From positions 372,001 through 436,000 of the forward strand of contig CAVVFN010000003.1 in NCBI GenBank assembly GCA_963747515.1: a stretch of DNA of 64,000 nt, written 5' to 3'. Positions 55,060 to 64,000 of the stretch are shown here, one piece after another (position 1 is the stretch's first letter; the number at the start of each line of letters is the position of its first letter). This DNA comes from Mariniphaga sp963747515. Lineage in GTDB: Bacteria > Bacteroidota > Bacteroidia > Bacteroidales > Prolixibacteraceae. The notes under the pieces were generated by a model. The model was given only the letters and a program-made list of their open reading frames with translations, did no database searches and was not told the DNA's origin. The translations under genes and the position numbers were made by a program.

Positions 55060-56811
55060 ATGATGAAAAATGCTGTCAATCTATTTTTTTTATTGATAAT
55101 GTTCACCAACACACTGGTGGGACAGAACTTTTTTGAAAGGGTTGAATATTCCACTCAGATGTTGCCTTTAATTAATACTGCTGAAAGTGAATTTTCACCT
55201 GCAATTGTAATCAATAAATTGTTTTTTACATCTGTGCAGGATAAAGAGTCTGATCAATCCTTTTATAATGTTTATTCTACTGAAACAGACAGCAAAGGAT
55301 ACCCGCAGGTACTAAAAAAACTGGTGCCTGGATTTGGAAATCCATTTCATGAAGGTCCGGTTTCCTGGTGCGAAACTACTGGAGAGCTTTTTGTAACAGT
55401 AAGTAACATTTCTGGTGGAGATACTCTAAGGCGCGTATTTAAAAAGGAAAACATCCGGTTACGAATTGTTATTATGAAAAAAGTAGATGAAAGGTGGTTA
55501 ATTGTTGAAGAATTTCCATTTAACCGCGATGAATTTAATTTTGCCCATCCTGCCATCAACAAAACCGGCGATACTTTAGTTTTTTCAAGCGATATGAGTA
55601 ACGGTTTTGGAAATTCCGATCTTTATATGTCTGTAAGAACTGAAGGACAGTGGAGTGAACCGGTGAATTTAGGCGAATCTGTTAATACAACGGGAAATGA
55701 AATGTTCCCAACTTTCGGTCCTGGAGGTTTATTGCTTTTTTCTTCTGATGGATTTTTGGAAGGTTTAGGTCAAATGGATATTTATTATACAAATCTTTCC
55801 GGTGATTCCCCTGTTATAAACCTTGGAGATAAAATAAATTCCGAATACGATGATTTTGGACTGGTTGTTCATTCATCGGGTGATTATGGATATTTTTCAT
55901 CTAATCGTCCGGGTAAAGGAAGCGACGATATTTATCGTGTTGAGTTTATTTCGTTGTATCAAAATATCGGAGGTGTTGTAATCAATAGTAAGGGTGCACC
56001 TGTAGCAGGAGCTGCAGTAACCCTTCAGGATTGTAACGGAACTGATTTACAATCTGCCCTTTCTGGAGAAAACGGGAGGTTTCGGTTTGAAGTGTTAAAA
56101 GAAGGATGTTATCAGGCTGTGGCTGCAAAATCGGGCTATCTTTCTGATTTAAAGCCTTTCCATTTAGATGAAACAATTACCTTAATCATTACCCAGGTAA
56201 TCAGATACAGAATTTATGTTCTTGATATTGAAAGCGAAGAACCACTTACGAATGCCGAAGTTTATTGCAACGACAAGCAGTGGTTAACAAACGGGAACGG
56301 ATATGCTGAAATTGACGCCGACAGCATTGGTAATTGTAATTTAAGGGTTACAGGGAAGGAACATTTTAATTACATCATTGAGGTAGATCCCTATCGATTA
56401 GTTCCGGGAGTTGATATTGTTGATACTGTGAGACTTTTTAAGAAGGAATTGAATCATTCATATGTGCTTAAGGATATCCGTTTTTTTCTCGATAAATGGC
56501 GGTTGCTGCCAGAATCGGAACTAGAATTACAGAAGCTGATAAAACTAATGGAAGATAACCCATCTTTAAAAATTGAACTGGCATCGCATACCGACAGTAG
56601 AGGGAAAGCTCCGTACAACCAGTGGTTAAGTCAAAAACGAGCCGAATCGGCAGCCGATTTTCTGATAGAAAATGGAATAACTAAGGATCGAATTGTATCG
56701 AAAGGATACGGAGAGAGCAGGCTCCTGAATCATTGTGCCAATGGAGTTCCCTGTACTGAAGAAGAACATCTTGTAAACAGGAGAACGGAATTTAAAGTGC
56801 TGGATTATTAG
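55060..56811 (+). CDS. OmpA-family protein with PD40 propeller and carboxypeptidase-regulatory-like domains
   Basis: A 583-residue outer-membrane protein. Signal peptide to about VGQNF; PD40-like propeller blades about 35-300 (FSSDMSNGFGNSDLYMS, YGYFSSNRPGKGSDDIYRV); two carboxypeptidase-regulatory-like beta domains about 305-460 (GGVVINSKGAPVAGAAVTLQ); and a peptidoglycan-binding OmpA domain at the end (LASHTDSRGKAPYNQWLSQK and SKGYGESRLLN). It resembles the OmpA-type partners found with PorP/SprF and adhesin genes, probably linking the surface complex to the cell wall. Confidence 0.92.
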   Translation: MMKNAVNLFFLLIMFTNTLVGQNFFERVEYSTQMLPLINTAESEFSPAIVINKLFFTSVQDKESDQSFYNVYSTETDSKGYPQVLKKLVPGFGNPFHEGPVSWCETTGELFVTVSNISGGDTLRRVFKKENIRLRIVIMKKVDERWLIVEEFPFNRDEFNFAHPAINKTGDTLVFSSDMSNGFGNSDLYMSVRTEGQWSEPVNLGESVNTTGNEMFPTFGPGGLLLFSSDGFLEGLGQMDIYYTNLSGDSPVINLGDKINSEYDDFGLVVHSSGDYGYFSSNRPGKGSDDIYRVEFISLYQNIGGVVINSKGAPVAGAAVTLQDCNGTDLQSALSGENGRFRFEVLKEGCYQAVAAKSGYLSDLKPFHLDETITLIITQVIRYRIYVLDIESEEPLTNAEVYCNDKQWLTNGNGYAEIDADSIGNCNLRVTGKEHFNYIIEVDPYRLVPGVDIVDTVRLFKKELNHSYVLKDIRFFLDKWRLLPESELELQKLIKLMEDNPSLKIELASHTDSRGKAPYNQWLSQKRAESAADFLIENGITKDRIVSKGYGESRLLNHCANGVPCTEEEHLVNRRTEFKVLDY

Positions 56812-57088
56812 CAACTGCAGGGTTAAATACCGGCACTTGATCAACCACCTGTTTTTATTACATATTCATTTGCTATATGAATGCCCCCGAGACAGCAATA
56901 TTAAGATTATCTTTTTCATCTGCCGATTGCGGTTAATTTGCTGTCTGCTTTCGCCAGATTTCGACAGGTAATTCCTCTCCGTAATTACAATTCCGGGTGG
57001 GCCGGAGATATCCTGGAGTTACTGAAGATGATCGATCTGTATAAAATCTGATTATTTAAGGGAGGACATTTTTATGCCATCTTATAAT
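56812..57088. other. Intergenic region with coding relic
   Basis: No intact gene. On the plus strand 56905-57051 is open without a start codon and reads DYLFHLPIAVNLLSAFARFR, then a tail with NSGWAGDILELLKMIDLYKI and a TGA. It looks like the end of a lost gene of unknown family. Fold-back B follows directly. Confidence 0.35.
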
Positions 57089-57210
57089 TAAACTCGTACT
57101 TAACTCGTACTAAACTCCCACTTAACTTATATTAAATTCGTAATTTTGCAAATTTAGTACGAATTTGATGCGAATTTGATGCGAATTTGATGCGAATTTA
57201 GTCCGAATTT
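57089..57210. repeat. Fold-back B: 11-nt units, five per arm, inverted
   Basis: Left arm from 57089: TAAACTCGTAC, TTAACTCGTAC, TAAACTCCCAC, TTAACTTATAT, TAAATTCGTAA. A 7-nt centre TTTTGCA (57144-57150) follows. Right arm from 57151: AATTTAGTACG, AATTTGATGCG three times, AATTTAGTCCG and a partial AATTT. Reverse-complemented right units (CGTACTAAATT, CGCATCAAATT) match the left units. The centre also spells TAATTTTG (57141-57148), a perfect -7 promoter box. Same plan as fold-back A (21871-21984), with different bases. The 57211-57363 stretch holds nothing else seen. Confidence 0.8.
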
Positions 57211-57363
57211 AAAAAGCAGATGGAAATACCCCATTAAAGGAATGCTATTTCTGCAGGTATCAAAAAATATACCCAGGCAAATAAATTGTTCAGCCCAATG
57301 TTCCCTTGTTCGTTAATTGGTGGTTGTAGGTGGTTTATTTTGAATTTAAACCTGCAGCAGTGA

Positions 57364-59787
57364 TTATAAGAGATTGGAATAACCTTTAAAATTGGTGTCT
57401 CTCATCATTTCCCAAACGGTTTGATAAATAAGCTCAACATTGGGTTTGGAAAAATATTCACCATCGATGCCGTAAGCCGGCCGATGTTCTTTAGCGGGCA
57501 AGGTCCGAGGAGCGGTATCCAGATAGTCGAATGCTTTTTGCTCTTCCAATACTTTTTGCATCATAAAAGCTGTAGCACCACCCGGCACATCTTCATCAAT
57601 AAAAAGTATTTTGTTTGTTTTTTTGACCGAATCAAGGATGATATGATTTACGTCGAATGGCAATAGAGTACGTACATCTATGACTTCTGCAGATATACCT
57701 TTTGTTTGTAAAAGGGTTGCAGCTTTTACCGCATGATGAACATTCCATGCATAGGTGACAAATGTAATGTCGGAACCTTCCCTTACTATTTCCGGAATCC
57801 CTATTGGGACTTTAAATTCACCAATATTTTCAGGAAGTTTTTCCTTAACATTATAACCTTTCAAAGGTTCAACCACTAATGCTGGTTCATTAGCTTCCAT
57901 CAATGTATTGTACATTCCTGCAGCTTCTGTCATATTTCTGGGCAAACAAATATGGATTCCCCGGAGAGAACCAAGAAGCATTTGCATAGGGGAGCCGGCA
58001 TGCCACATGCCTTGTAACTGATGTCCACGGGTACGTATAATCAAAGGTGCCATCTGTTTTCCTTTAGTGCGGTATTGCATGCTGGCCAAATCGTCACTTA
58101 AAGGAGAATGGGCATAAATAAGATAATCAAGGTATTGGATTTCTGCAATTGGACGAAATCCACGCAATGCCATACCAATACCCTGCCCAATAATTGTTGC
58201 CTCCCTAATTCCGGCATCTGAAACACGGTGTTCTCCATATTTTTCCTGAATTCCCTTCATTCCCTGGTTAACGTCGCCAAGCTTACCCGTATCTTGTCCG
58301 AAAGTCACCAGTGTTGGATACTTTTTAAATAAAACATCGAAATTCCTGCTCAGGATTTCTGCCCCGCTTAATTCGATGCTATCATTATTGTACCTGACAG
58401 GAGAGGCTTTAACATTAAGTGCAGAACCCGATCCTTCCAGATAAAGTTGTTTATTATAAAAATTTCTGCTTCTGTTCTCAAATGAATTAATCCATTCTTT
58501 TAACAGATTTACACCCTCGTTTTCCCTCTTCATTGAATGAAGTTCAAAATAAAGTCGCTTGGCAAATGTCAAATATTTTCTTCTTGTGGGGAAAATTCGT
58601 TGCTCAATTTCTTTTAATTCATTTATTTTATCGTATTTCTCAGTGAAACTGTCTTTAATATTATGAATGATATCTTCCAATTCATGAATTTCCTGTTGAA
58701 AACTATCGGTGTAATTTTTCCATGCTTTGTTTTTAGCTTCTCTGGCTCTTTTTGATGCTTTGATTTCAATTTGAGTAATCGTTTCTACATCGGCCCTGCC
58801 GGTTTCAAGTAACCATTTTTTGAATTGATGAAGACCATCAAATTCTTTTTCCCATTTTAAACGCTCCACACTTTTATAACGCTCATGAGAACCTGAAGTG
58901 GAATGTCCCAACGGTTGGGTAAGTTCCTGAATGTGAAAAAGTACAGGTACCTGAGTTTTCCGGCATAAAGAAATTCCTTCGGAAAATACGTGCAAAAGTG
59001 AAGGGTAATCCCATCCTTTACAGGTCAATATTTCAATGCCATTGGTATTTCGTTCCTTTTTAAAACCATTTAAAGCCTTTGAAATGCTGGCCTTTGCAGT
59101 TTGGATTTCCACCGGAACGCTGATTCCGTAACCATCGTCATATACAGTCACAGCCATGGGTACCTGCATCACTGCTGCCGCATTAATGGTTTCAAAAAAC
59201 ATACCTTCGGAAGTACTTGCATCTCCGATTGTGCCATATGCTACCTCATTGCCAGTAACATTATTGTTAAGGTGTTTCTTCAGATAAGGATTTTCGCGTA
59301 CCATTTTTGATGCCTGTGCCAGGCCCAGCAATCGAGGCATTTGGCCACCTGTGGAAGAGATATCTGCAGCCGAATTAAACTTTTGGGAGAGGTTTTTAAT
59401 TTTTCCGTTTTCGTCGACATTCGAAGTGGTAAAATGATTGTTAAAATTTCTTCCACCTGTTGATGGATTCATTTCATCATCGGTATCCCCATAAATCATG
59501 GCGAAGAATTCTTCAGGCTGAAGCAATCCAAGAGCCAGCATTAATGTTTGATCCCTATAATACCCTGAGCGCCAATCTCCCTTTTGAAAGGTTTTTGCCA
59601 ATGCCAATTGTACTATTTCTTTACCATCGCCGAAAATTCCAAAATGAGCCCTTCCGTTATGTACTTCCCGCCGGCCAAGGATGCTCAGTTGACGGCTTAA
59701 AAATGCCAGGAAGTAATCATTAAGAAAATTTTCGGTTGTCATTTGGAGAGGTGCAGTTATTTCCGGTTTTTCTAAATACATGTGCAA
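57364..59787 (-). CDS. Fused E1 alpha/beta subunit of a 2-oxoacid dehydrogenase
   Basis: The 807-residue enzyme decarboxylates a 2-oxoacid with thiamine diphosphate and passes the acyl group to the lipoyl E2. Residues about 15-330 are the alpha part: GDASTSEGMFFETINAAAVM and YDDGYGISVPVE form the ThDP-binding motif. A charged, coiled linker spans about 330-480. The beta (transketolase-like) part runs to the end: VTFGQDTGKLGDVNQGMKG, IREATIIGQGIGMALRG, EVIDVRTLLPFD and FIDEDVPGGATAFM. The branched-chain or pyruvate identity cannot be decided; E2 and E3 are not in the window. A second in-frame ATG at codon 3 is equally good. Confidence 0.88.
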   Translation of the reverse strand: MHMYLEKPEITAPLQMTTENFLNDYFLAFLSRQLSILGRREVHNGRAHFGIFGDGKEIVQLALAKTFQKGDWRSGYYRDQTLMLALGLLQPEEFFAMIYGDTDDEMNPSTGGRNFNNHFTTSNVDENGKIKNLSQKFNSAADISSTGGQMPRLLGLAQASKMVRENPYLKKHLNNNVTGNEVAYGTIGDASTSEGMFFETINAAAVMQVPMAVTVYDDGYGISVPVEIQTAKASISKALNGFKKERNTNGIEILTCKGWDYPSLLHVFSEGISLCRKTQVPVLFHIQELTQPLGHSTSGSHERYKSVERLKWEKEFDGLHQFKKWLLETGRADVETITQIEIKASKRAREAKNKAWKNYTDSFQQEIHELEDIIHNIKDSFTEKYDKINELKEIEQRIFPTRRKYLTFAKRLYFELHSMKRENEGVNLLKEWINSFENRSRNFYNKQLYLEGSGSALNVKASPVRYNNDSIELSGAEILSRNFDVLFKKYPTLVTFGQDTGKLGDVNQGMKGIQEKYGEHRVSDAGIREATIIGQGIGMALRGFRPIAEIQYLDYLIYAHSPLSDDLASMQYRTKGKQMAPLIIRTRGHQLQGMWHAGSPMQMLLGSLRGIHICLPRNMTEAAGMYNTLMEANEPALVVEPLKGYNVKEKLPENIGEFKVPIGIPEIVREGSDITFVTYAWNVHHAVKAATLLQTKGISAEVIDVRTLLPFDVNHIILDSVKKTNKILFIDEDVPGGATAFMMQKVLEEQKAFDYLDTAPRTLPAKEHRPAYGIDGEYFSKPNVELIYQTVWEMMRDTNFKGYSNLL

Positions 59788-59900
59788 TTAATTTAAGACC
59801 TTTATGTCTTATGCCCGGCAAAATAACGTTTTTTTAACAGGAATTGTTTAACTGGGAAAGAAAGTTATTATTAACAGGTTAATCAAATATAACCGATAAC

Positions 59901-59938
59901 AAAAAGAGTTTTGCTTCAGCAAAGCAAAACTCTTTTTA
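59901..59938 (-). terminator. Terminator after the DUF4251 gene
   Basis: AAAAAGAGTTTTGCTT and AAGCAAAACTCTTTTT are perfect complements around a short loop, with T-rich flank on the minus strand directly after the stop at 59940. Strong rho-independent terminator. Confidence 0.85.
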
Positions 59939-59939
59939 G

Positions 59940-60464
59940 CTAGATACCCGACTTCTCATTTTTCTCGGGTGCTTCAATATGACCATAAAATGAAATAGCC
60001 TGCCGGTTGGTACTGGTAATATTTAATGTTGCATAACCCAATTCCGAAATTTGAAAGTTATAGGTAAGATAATCCATTTTGTTTTTAACTTCAAGGTTTA
60101 TCTGATAACCCTTTTTATCTTTTTCAAATTCATATTCTTCAATAGGTTGGGTAAAGTCGAAACCACCATCTCTACCCCCATATTCAACATGATAAGCTAC
60201 ACCATAAAATGGCAGATAAGATATAAGTGTATCCCCATTTACTTCAGCATCGAAAGTATGGCTTAAATAGATACTGCCACCTCCCAATGGTAAGGCATGA
60301 GTGGGTTTAAAAACAAAGTTTTTTTCCTTAAGAAGGTTTTTAATTTCTTCTTTTTTTTGTTCCTGTTTTTCCTCACGACGATCTTTACGATCTTCCTTTT
60401 GTTGTGCAATTGCTGAAGAAATAAATACCGCCAGTAATAAACTCGTTAATGTTATATATTTCAT
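59940..60464 (-). CDS. DUF4251 domain protein
   Basis: A 174-residue exported protein of unknown function, typical of Bacteroidota. A signal peptide (to about SAIAQQ) is followed by a strongly charged Lys/Glu/Arg-rich helix (about 22-45) and a DUF4251 beta domain (about 48-165: LKEKNFVFKPTHALPLGGG, SYLPFYGVAYHVEYGG and NLEVKNKMDYLTYNFQIS, ending ISFYGHIEA). It has its own terminator. Neighbours give no clue to function. Confidence 0.85.
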   Translation of the reverse strand: MKYITLTSLLLAVFISSAIAQQKEDRKDRREEKQEQKKEEIKNLLKEKNFVFKPTHALPLGGGSIYLSHTFDAEVNGDTLISYLPFYGVAYHVEYGGRDGGFDFTQPIEEYEFEKDKKGYQINLEVKNKMDYLTYNFQISELGYATLNITSTNRQAISFYGHIEAPEKNEKSGI

Positions 60465-60599
60465 ATTTTTGAATTTTTATTATTATATGTTGATTTATTT
60501 TCTTTTATCTTTCAGACAATTTTAAATTAGAAAATACTCACTCAACATATTTACAAAAACTGTTCCGACGTTTTTTTAAGCAAAATAATACTTTATGAT

Positions 60600-61448
60600 A
60601 TGAATGAAAAATTCGTTGGTCCGCATGTAAGTATAAGCGGAGGAGTTGAAAATGCTCCTTCGAATGCCTATAAAACAGGAGCAACTGCTTTTGGTCTTTT
60701 CACGAAAAACCAAAGGCAGTGGCAGGCAAAAGCCTTATCGCCTGAATCAATTAGAGCATTCAAACTGAATTGTGAGAAATACGGTTATCAGCCCTGGCAA
60801 ATTTTGCCTCACGACAGTTACCTGATAAATTTAGGGCACCCTGAAAAGGAGGCTCTTCAAAAATCACGCAATGCATTTTTAGATGAAATGCAGCGATGCG
60901 AGAAATTGGGACTGGATCGTCTGAATTTTCATCCGGGAAGTCATTTAAACCAATCCGGTGAAGAAGAATGTCTGGCAACTATTTCAGAATCAATAAATTT
61001 TGCATTGAGACAAACAAAAGAGGTGACTGCCGTTATTGAAAATACTGCCGGGCAGGGAACAAATCTTGGATACTCATTTTACCAGATAAAAAAAATCATT
61101 GATCAAGTGGACGATAAAAGCAGGGTAGGAGTGTGCCTCGATACCTGTCATATGTTCTCAGCCGGGTACAACATTAAAACCAAAGATGGGTTTGAAAAGA
61201 TATTCCTTGAGTTTAATGAAGTTATAGGTTTTGATTTTTTAAAAGGAATGCATCTGAATGATTCAAAAAAGGCAATGGGCAGCAGAGTTGACAGGCACGA
61301 CAGCATAGGGAAAGGAACCCTGGGGCTCGAGGTTTTTGAATGCATTATGAACGATAACCGGTTCAATGGCATTCCCCTTATTTTGGAAACGCCCGAAGAG
61401 GAACTTTGGCCTGAAGAAATTTTATTACTAAAAAGCCTTATTAAATGA
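60600..61448 (+). CDS. nfo: Endonuclease IV (AP endonuclease)
   Basis: Nfo cuts DNA 5' of abasic sites in base-excision repair and depends on a trinuclear zinc centre. The 282 residues have the family's ligands: ILPHDSYLINLGHP, LNFHPGSH, VIENTAGQGTNLG, VGVCLDTCHMFSAGY, KGMHLNDSKKAMGSRVDRHD and ILETPEEELWPEEI. The ATG lies at 60600, and the aminotransferase gene overlaps its end by 4 bp (ATGA), so the two are cotranscribed. A weak -7-like TACTTTAT lies near 60589-60596. Confidence 0.96.
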   Translation: MNEKFVGPHVSISGGVENAPSNAYKTGATAFGLFTKNQRQWQAKALSPESIRAFKLNCEKYGYQPWQILPHDSYLINLGHPEKEALQKSRNAFLDEMQRCEKLGLDRLNFHPGSHLNQSGEEECLATISESINFALRQTKEVTAVIENTAGQGTNLGYSFYQIKKIIDQVDDKSRVGVCLDTCHMFSAGYNIKTKDGFEKIFLEFNEVIGFDFLKGMHLNDSKKAMGSRVDRHDSIGKGTLGLEVFECIMNDNRFNGIPLILETPEEELWPEEILLLKSLIK

Positions 61449-62281
61449 AAGAACTGGTTTACCTGAACGGAGAATTTGTTTCGAAGGAAAATGCCCTTAT
61501 TTCACCAAACGATCGCGGTTTTATATTTGGTGATGGGGTTTATGAAGTAATAAAATATTATAACGGAAAACCTCTCCGGTATTTGGATCATATGGAAAGG
61601 TTTAAAAGAAGCCTTTTTGAAATTCAGATTGAAACGGGCAGTTTGGATAAGTTTGAGGCCATTTTTATGCAGCTGCTTAAGGCAAATGAATTGCTTCATG
61701 ATAATGCCGCTGTTTATCTTCAAGTCACCAGAGGAGTGCATAAAAGGATACATTATTTTCCGGCTGGGATTGAACCGTCGGTTTATGCTTTTGCTTCGGC
61801 AATGCCATCATCTGCAGAGAAGTTGGAAAAGGGAATAAAGGTTATTACCCATGATGATATCCGATGGCTTCGTTGTGATATAAAATCCACATCACTTCTG
61901 GCCAATACAATGCTTTACAATAAGGCGGTGGAATCCGGTGCCGGTGAGTGTATTCTGATTCGCAACGGATGGATAACAGAAGCCACACATTCGAGTGTAA
62001 TAGCAGTAAAAAACAAAAAAGTAATTACCCATCCGCTTTCAAACCTGATTTTACCGGGTATTACCCGAAAAGTGGTATTGGAAATATGTGCTAAAAATGA
62101 TATTCCGGTTGAAGAGCGTGCTTTTTCTGAACAAGAATTGTACGAAATGGACGAATTAATAATTGCCGGTACAGGCAGTGAGCTTACACCGGTTGTTCAG
62201 GTAAATGATAACTTTTTGGGAAATAAAGAACCGGGCGAAATTACCCGGTTTTTGCAGCATGAATTTTTTGAACTAACTTAA
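61445..62281 (+). CDS. Class IV aminotransferase, D-amino-acid transaminase-like
   Basis: A 278-residue PLP enzyme of the D-amino acid/branched-chain (fold IV) type. YLNGEFVSKENALISPNDRG and FGDGVYEVIKYYNG open the family fold; the PLP lysine is in WLRCDIKSTSLLANTML (Arg-x-Asp-Ile-Lys as in D-alanine transaminase), GECILIRNGWITEATHSSV holds the carboxylate loop, and GITRKVVLEICAKN the phosphate-binding end. D-alanine or D-glutamate supply for the wall is the likely role; lyase or branched-chain activity cannot be excluded. Its stop overlaps the convergent transketolase by 9 bp. Confidence 0.88.
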   Translation: MKELVYLNGEFVSKENALISPNDRGFIFGDGVYEVIKYYNGKPLRYLDHMERFKRSLFEIQIETGSLDKFEAIFMQLLKANELLHDNAAVYLQVTRGVHKRIHYFPAGIEPSVYAFASAMPSSAEKLEKGIKVITHDDIRWLRCDIKSTSLLANTMLYNKAVESGAGECILIRNGWITEATHSSVIAVKNKKVITHPLSNLILPGITRKVVLEICAKNDIPVEERAFSEQELYEMDELIIAGTGSELTPVVQVNDNFLGNKEPGEITRFLQHEFFELT

Positions 62282-64000
62282 CAATTCTTTGACCTGCCTG
62301 TATACATTATCACCGGTAAATCCCAGTTTTTCATCAAGAACCTGATAGGGAGCTGAAAATCCAAATGATGCCATTCCCCAGATTCTTCCATTTTCACCGA
62401 CAAGTCCTGCAAGGGTATCGGGCAATCCTGCAGTAAGACCAAAGCGCGGGATACCTTCCGGTAGAACACTTTCCTGGTAATCAGCAGGCTGATTGCGGAA
62501 CAATCCTTCTGAAGGGACAGAAACAATTTGTACCTGTAATCCATCTTCCCTAAGCTTTTCGGCTCCGGCTACAAGAGTAGCTACTTCAGAACCACTAGCC
62601 AAAAGCACAACATCAGGGGTCCCTACAGGTTTCATTACAATATAAGCCCCTTTTACTGTTTGTCGGGCCGATTCATAGGCATTTCCTTTTGCAGGCAGAT
62701 TTGGAATATTCTGCCTGGAAAGAATCAAGGCAGTTGGCGTAGATGTATTTTTTATTGCCATTTCCCATGCCACAGTAGTTTCGTTGGCATCGGCCGGACG
62801 AAGCACCAGCATGCTGTTTTCCGATTTATGGTTTTTAAGTTTTTCCATCAATCGGATTTGAGCTTCCTGTTCCACCGGTTGATGGGTAGGACCGTCTTCC
62901 CCCACACGGAAAGCATCGTGAGTCCAGACATATTTAACCGGAAGCTCCATAAGTGCTGCAAGTCGAACTGCAGGTTTCATATAATCGGAAAAAACGAAGA
63001 ATGTACCGCATACCGGAATAACTCCTCCATGCAATGCCATACCGTTTGCCATGCAGGCCATCGTAAGTTCACTCACTCCAACCTGAAGAAAGGAACCACT
63101 AAAATCTCCTTTTGTGAAGGCTTTCGTTTTTTTAAGAAAGCCATCTGTTTTATCTGAATTGGATAAATCAGCAGAAGCAACAATCAGATTTTCCACTTTT
63201 CCTGCCATAGCACCTAAAACTGCCCCCGATGCAGCCCGGGAGGCAATGTTTGATTTTTGTTCTACGGATGAAAAGTTAAAACTGTTCTCCTCATTGGAGA
63301 AAAAGGTGTTCCATTTTTCAGCCAGTTCAGGATTCGCTTGCTCCCATTCAGTTTGTTTTGCTTTTTTTGCAGCGGCGTCTTTAATAAGTTGTTCTTTTCT
63401 TTTTTTGGAAAGTTCCTTTACATCATCAAAAATAACAAACGGATTCTCGGGATTCCCTCCAAGCTTTTGGATTGTTTTTTCGAATGAAGCTCCTGCTTCA
63501 CCAAGAGGCATACCATGAGTCGAAACTTTTCTTTCAAATAATTCATCGGAATCAGTAACTGCTCCTTTTCCCATTATGGTTTTGCCAATAATGATTGTTG
63601 GCTTTTCAGTTTCAGCAACCGCATTTTTCAATGCACCTCTTATCTGGTCAGGATCATTTCCATCAATTATTTTAACATTCCAGCCCCATGCTTCGTATTT
63701 TTTTGCTGTATCTTCATGTGAGACCTTATCGGTTTCTGTAGAAAGCTGAATGTCATTTGAATCATAAAACATGATGAGATTGCTTAATCCCAGGAATCCG
63801 GCAATACGTCCGGCACCCTGAGATACTTCTTCCTGTACTCCTCCGTCAGAAATATAAGTAAAAGTTTTATGAGCCATCCATTCTCCGAAGCGGGCCGCAA
63901 GAAAACGTTCGGTAATAGCTGCACCAACTGCCATCGTATGTCCCTGTCCCAAAGGGCCGGAAGTATTCTCTATCCCGCGGTCCAGATCCCTTTCAGGGTG
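62273..64000 (-). CDS. tkt: Transketolase, C-terminal part (5' end outside window)
   Basis: Transketolase moves two-carbon units between sugar phosphates with thiamine diphosphate. The minus-strand frame stays open to the window edge: the last bases code HPERDLDRGIENTSGPLGQG, the family's ThDP-approach loop, so the gene continues beyond 64000 and no start is here. Later landmarks: YISDGGVQEEVSQG (GDG-like), FYDSNDIQLST, MACMANGMALHGGVIPVCG, THDAFRVGEDGPTHQPVEQ (the pyrimidine-binding Glu region) and PSEGLFRNQ. About 575 residues are visible of an expected 660-670. It converges on the aminotransferase gene. Confidence 0.96.
   Translation of the reverse strand, partial: HPERDLDRGIENTSGPLGQGHTMAVGAAITERFLAARFGEWMAHKTFTYISDGGVQEEVSQGAGRIAGFLGLSNLIMFYDSNDIQLSTETDKVSHEDTAKKYEAWGWNVKIIDGNDPDQIRGALKNAVAETEKPTIIIGKTIMGKGAVTDSDELFERKVSTHGMPLGEAGASFEKTIQKLGGNPENPFVIFDDVKELSKKRKEQLIKDAAAKKAKQTEWEQANPELAEKWNTFFSNEENSFNFSSVEQKSNIASRAASGAVLGAMAGKVENLIVASADLSNSDKTDGFLKKTKAFTKGDFSGSFLQVGVSELTMACMANGMALHGGVIPVCGTFFVFSDYMKPAVRLAALMELPVKYVWTHDAFRVGEDGPTHQPVEQEAQIRLMEKLKNHKSENSMLVLRPADANETTVAWEMAIKNTSTPTALILSRQNIPNLPAKGNAYESARQTVKGAYIVMKPVGTPDVVLLASGSEVATLVAGAEKLREDGLQVQIVSVPSEGLFRNQPADYQESVLPEGIPRFGLTAGLPDTLAGLVGENGRIWGMASFGFSAPYQVLDEKLGFTGDNVYRQVKELLS

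Overview
The window reads as chromosome of a Bacteroidota bacterium, probably a Marinilabiliales-like marine or anaerobic lineage (inference). The grounds are two kinds of type IX secretion (T9SS) sorting tails, a PorP/SprF protein, a TonB receptor with T9SS-sorted and lipoprotein partners, DUF4251 and DUF4252 families, TAnnTTTG-type -7 promoter boxes and few Shine-Dalgarno sites. No tRNA, rRNA, CRISPR array or intact insertion sequence was seen.

Region by region. 1-1744: 3' end of secA, then lgt. 1745-9503: a vitamin B12 capture locus. Cobalamin riboswitch 1 precedes a T9SS-sorted surface protein, a BtuB-like TonB receptor and a BtuG-like propeller lipoprotein, whose genes overlap by 4 bp each; cobalamin riboswitch 2 precedes a DUF4465 protein. 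Both riboswitches end in an A/B/C alternative-pairing switch that can cover the start region of the next gene. 9675-13596: slyD, aroC, a DUF134 DNA-binding protein, a lipoprotein MsrB and a Nudix hydrolase. 13613-20956 (minus): a compact GlgE-pathway operon (glgE, treS fused to maltokinase, glgB, Nudix) that turns trehalose into branched alpha-glucan. 20957-22450: a gene-free 1.5 kb with a 50-bp direct repeat and a fold-back built of 11-nt units. 22451-26035: kaiC, kaiB, a PAS histidine kinase and a response regulator, a KaiBC clock-like module without kaiA. 26139-29526: an ATP-cone/Mrr-type nuclease and a Dda/PIF1-like helicase. 29633-30101: 3' remains of two dead genes. 30164-39896: TruC-like pseudouridine synthase, dipeptide epimerase, tricorn-like protease, 6-phosphogluconate dehydrogenase, PdxB and a Gfo/Idh/MocA oxidoreductase.

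39986-44905 (minus) is a hexuronate/mannonate module: LarA-like mannonate epimerase, PfkB (KdgK-like) kinase, SDR mannonate oxidoreductase and a LacI-type regulator whose DNA-binding domain is in frame but lacks an ATG/GTG/TTG start; a LacI-style dyad lies beside its promoter. Two decayed Tat-signal genes flank this block. 45418-46146 is a DUF1080 protein. 46388-56811 is an adhesin/PorP-SprF/OmpA set; the adhesin holds ten 351-bp near-identical tandem repeats, and one extra G in a repeat breaks its frame. 56812-57363 holds a second 11-nt-unit fold-back. 57364-64000: fused 2-oxoacid dehydrogenase E1, a DUF4251 protein, endonuclease IV, a D-amino-acid-transaminase-like enzyme and the 3' part of transketolase.

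The most promising items for new biology are the KaiBC module, the surface B12 capture set with a possible transcobalamin-like domain, and the two fold-backs that share a 5+5 unit, 11-nt design while differing in unit sequence.
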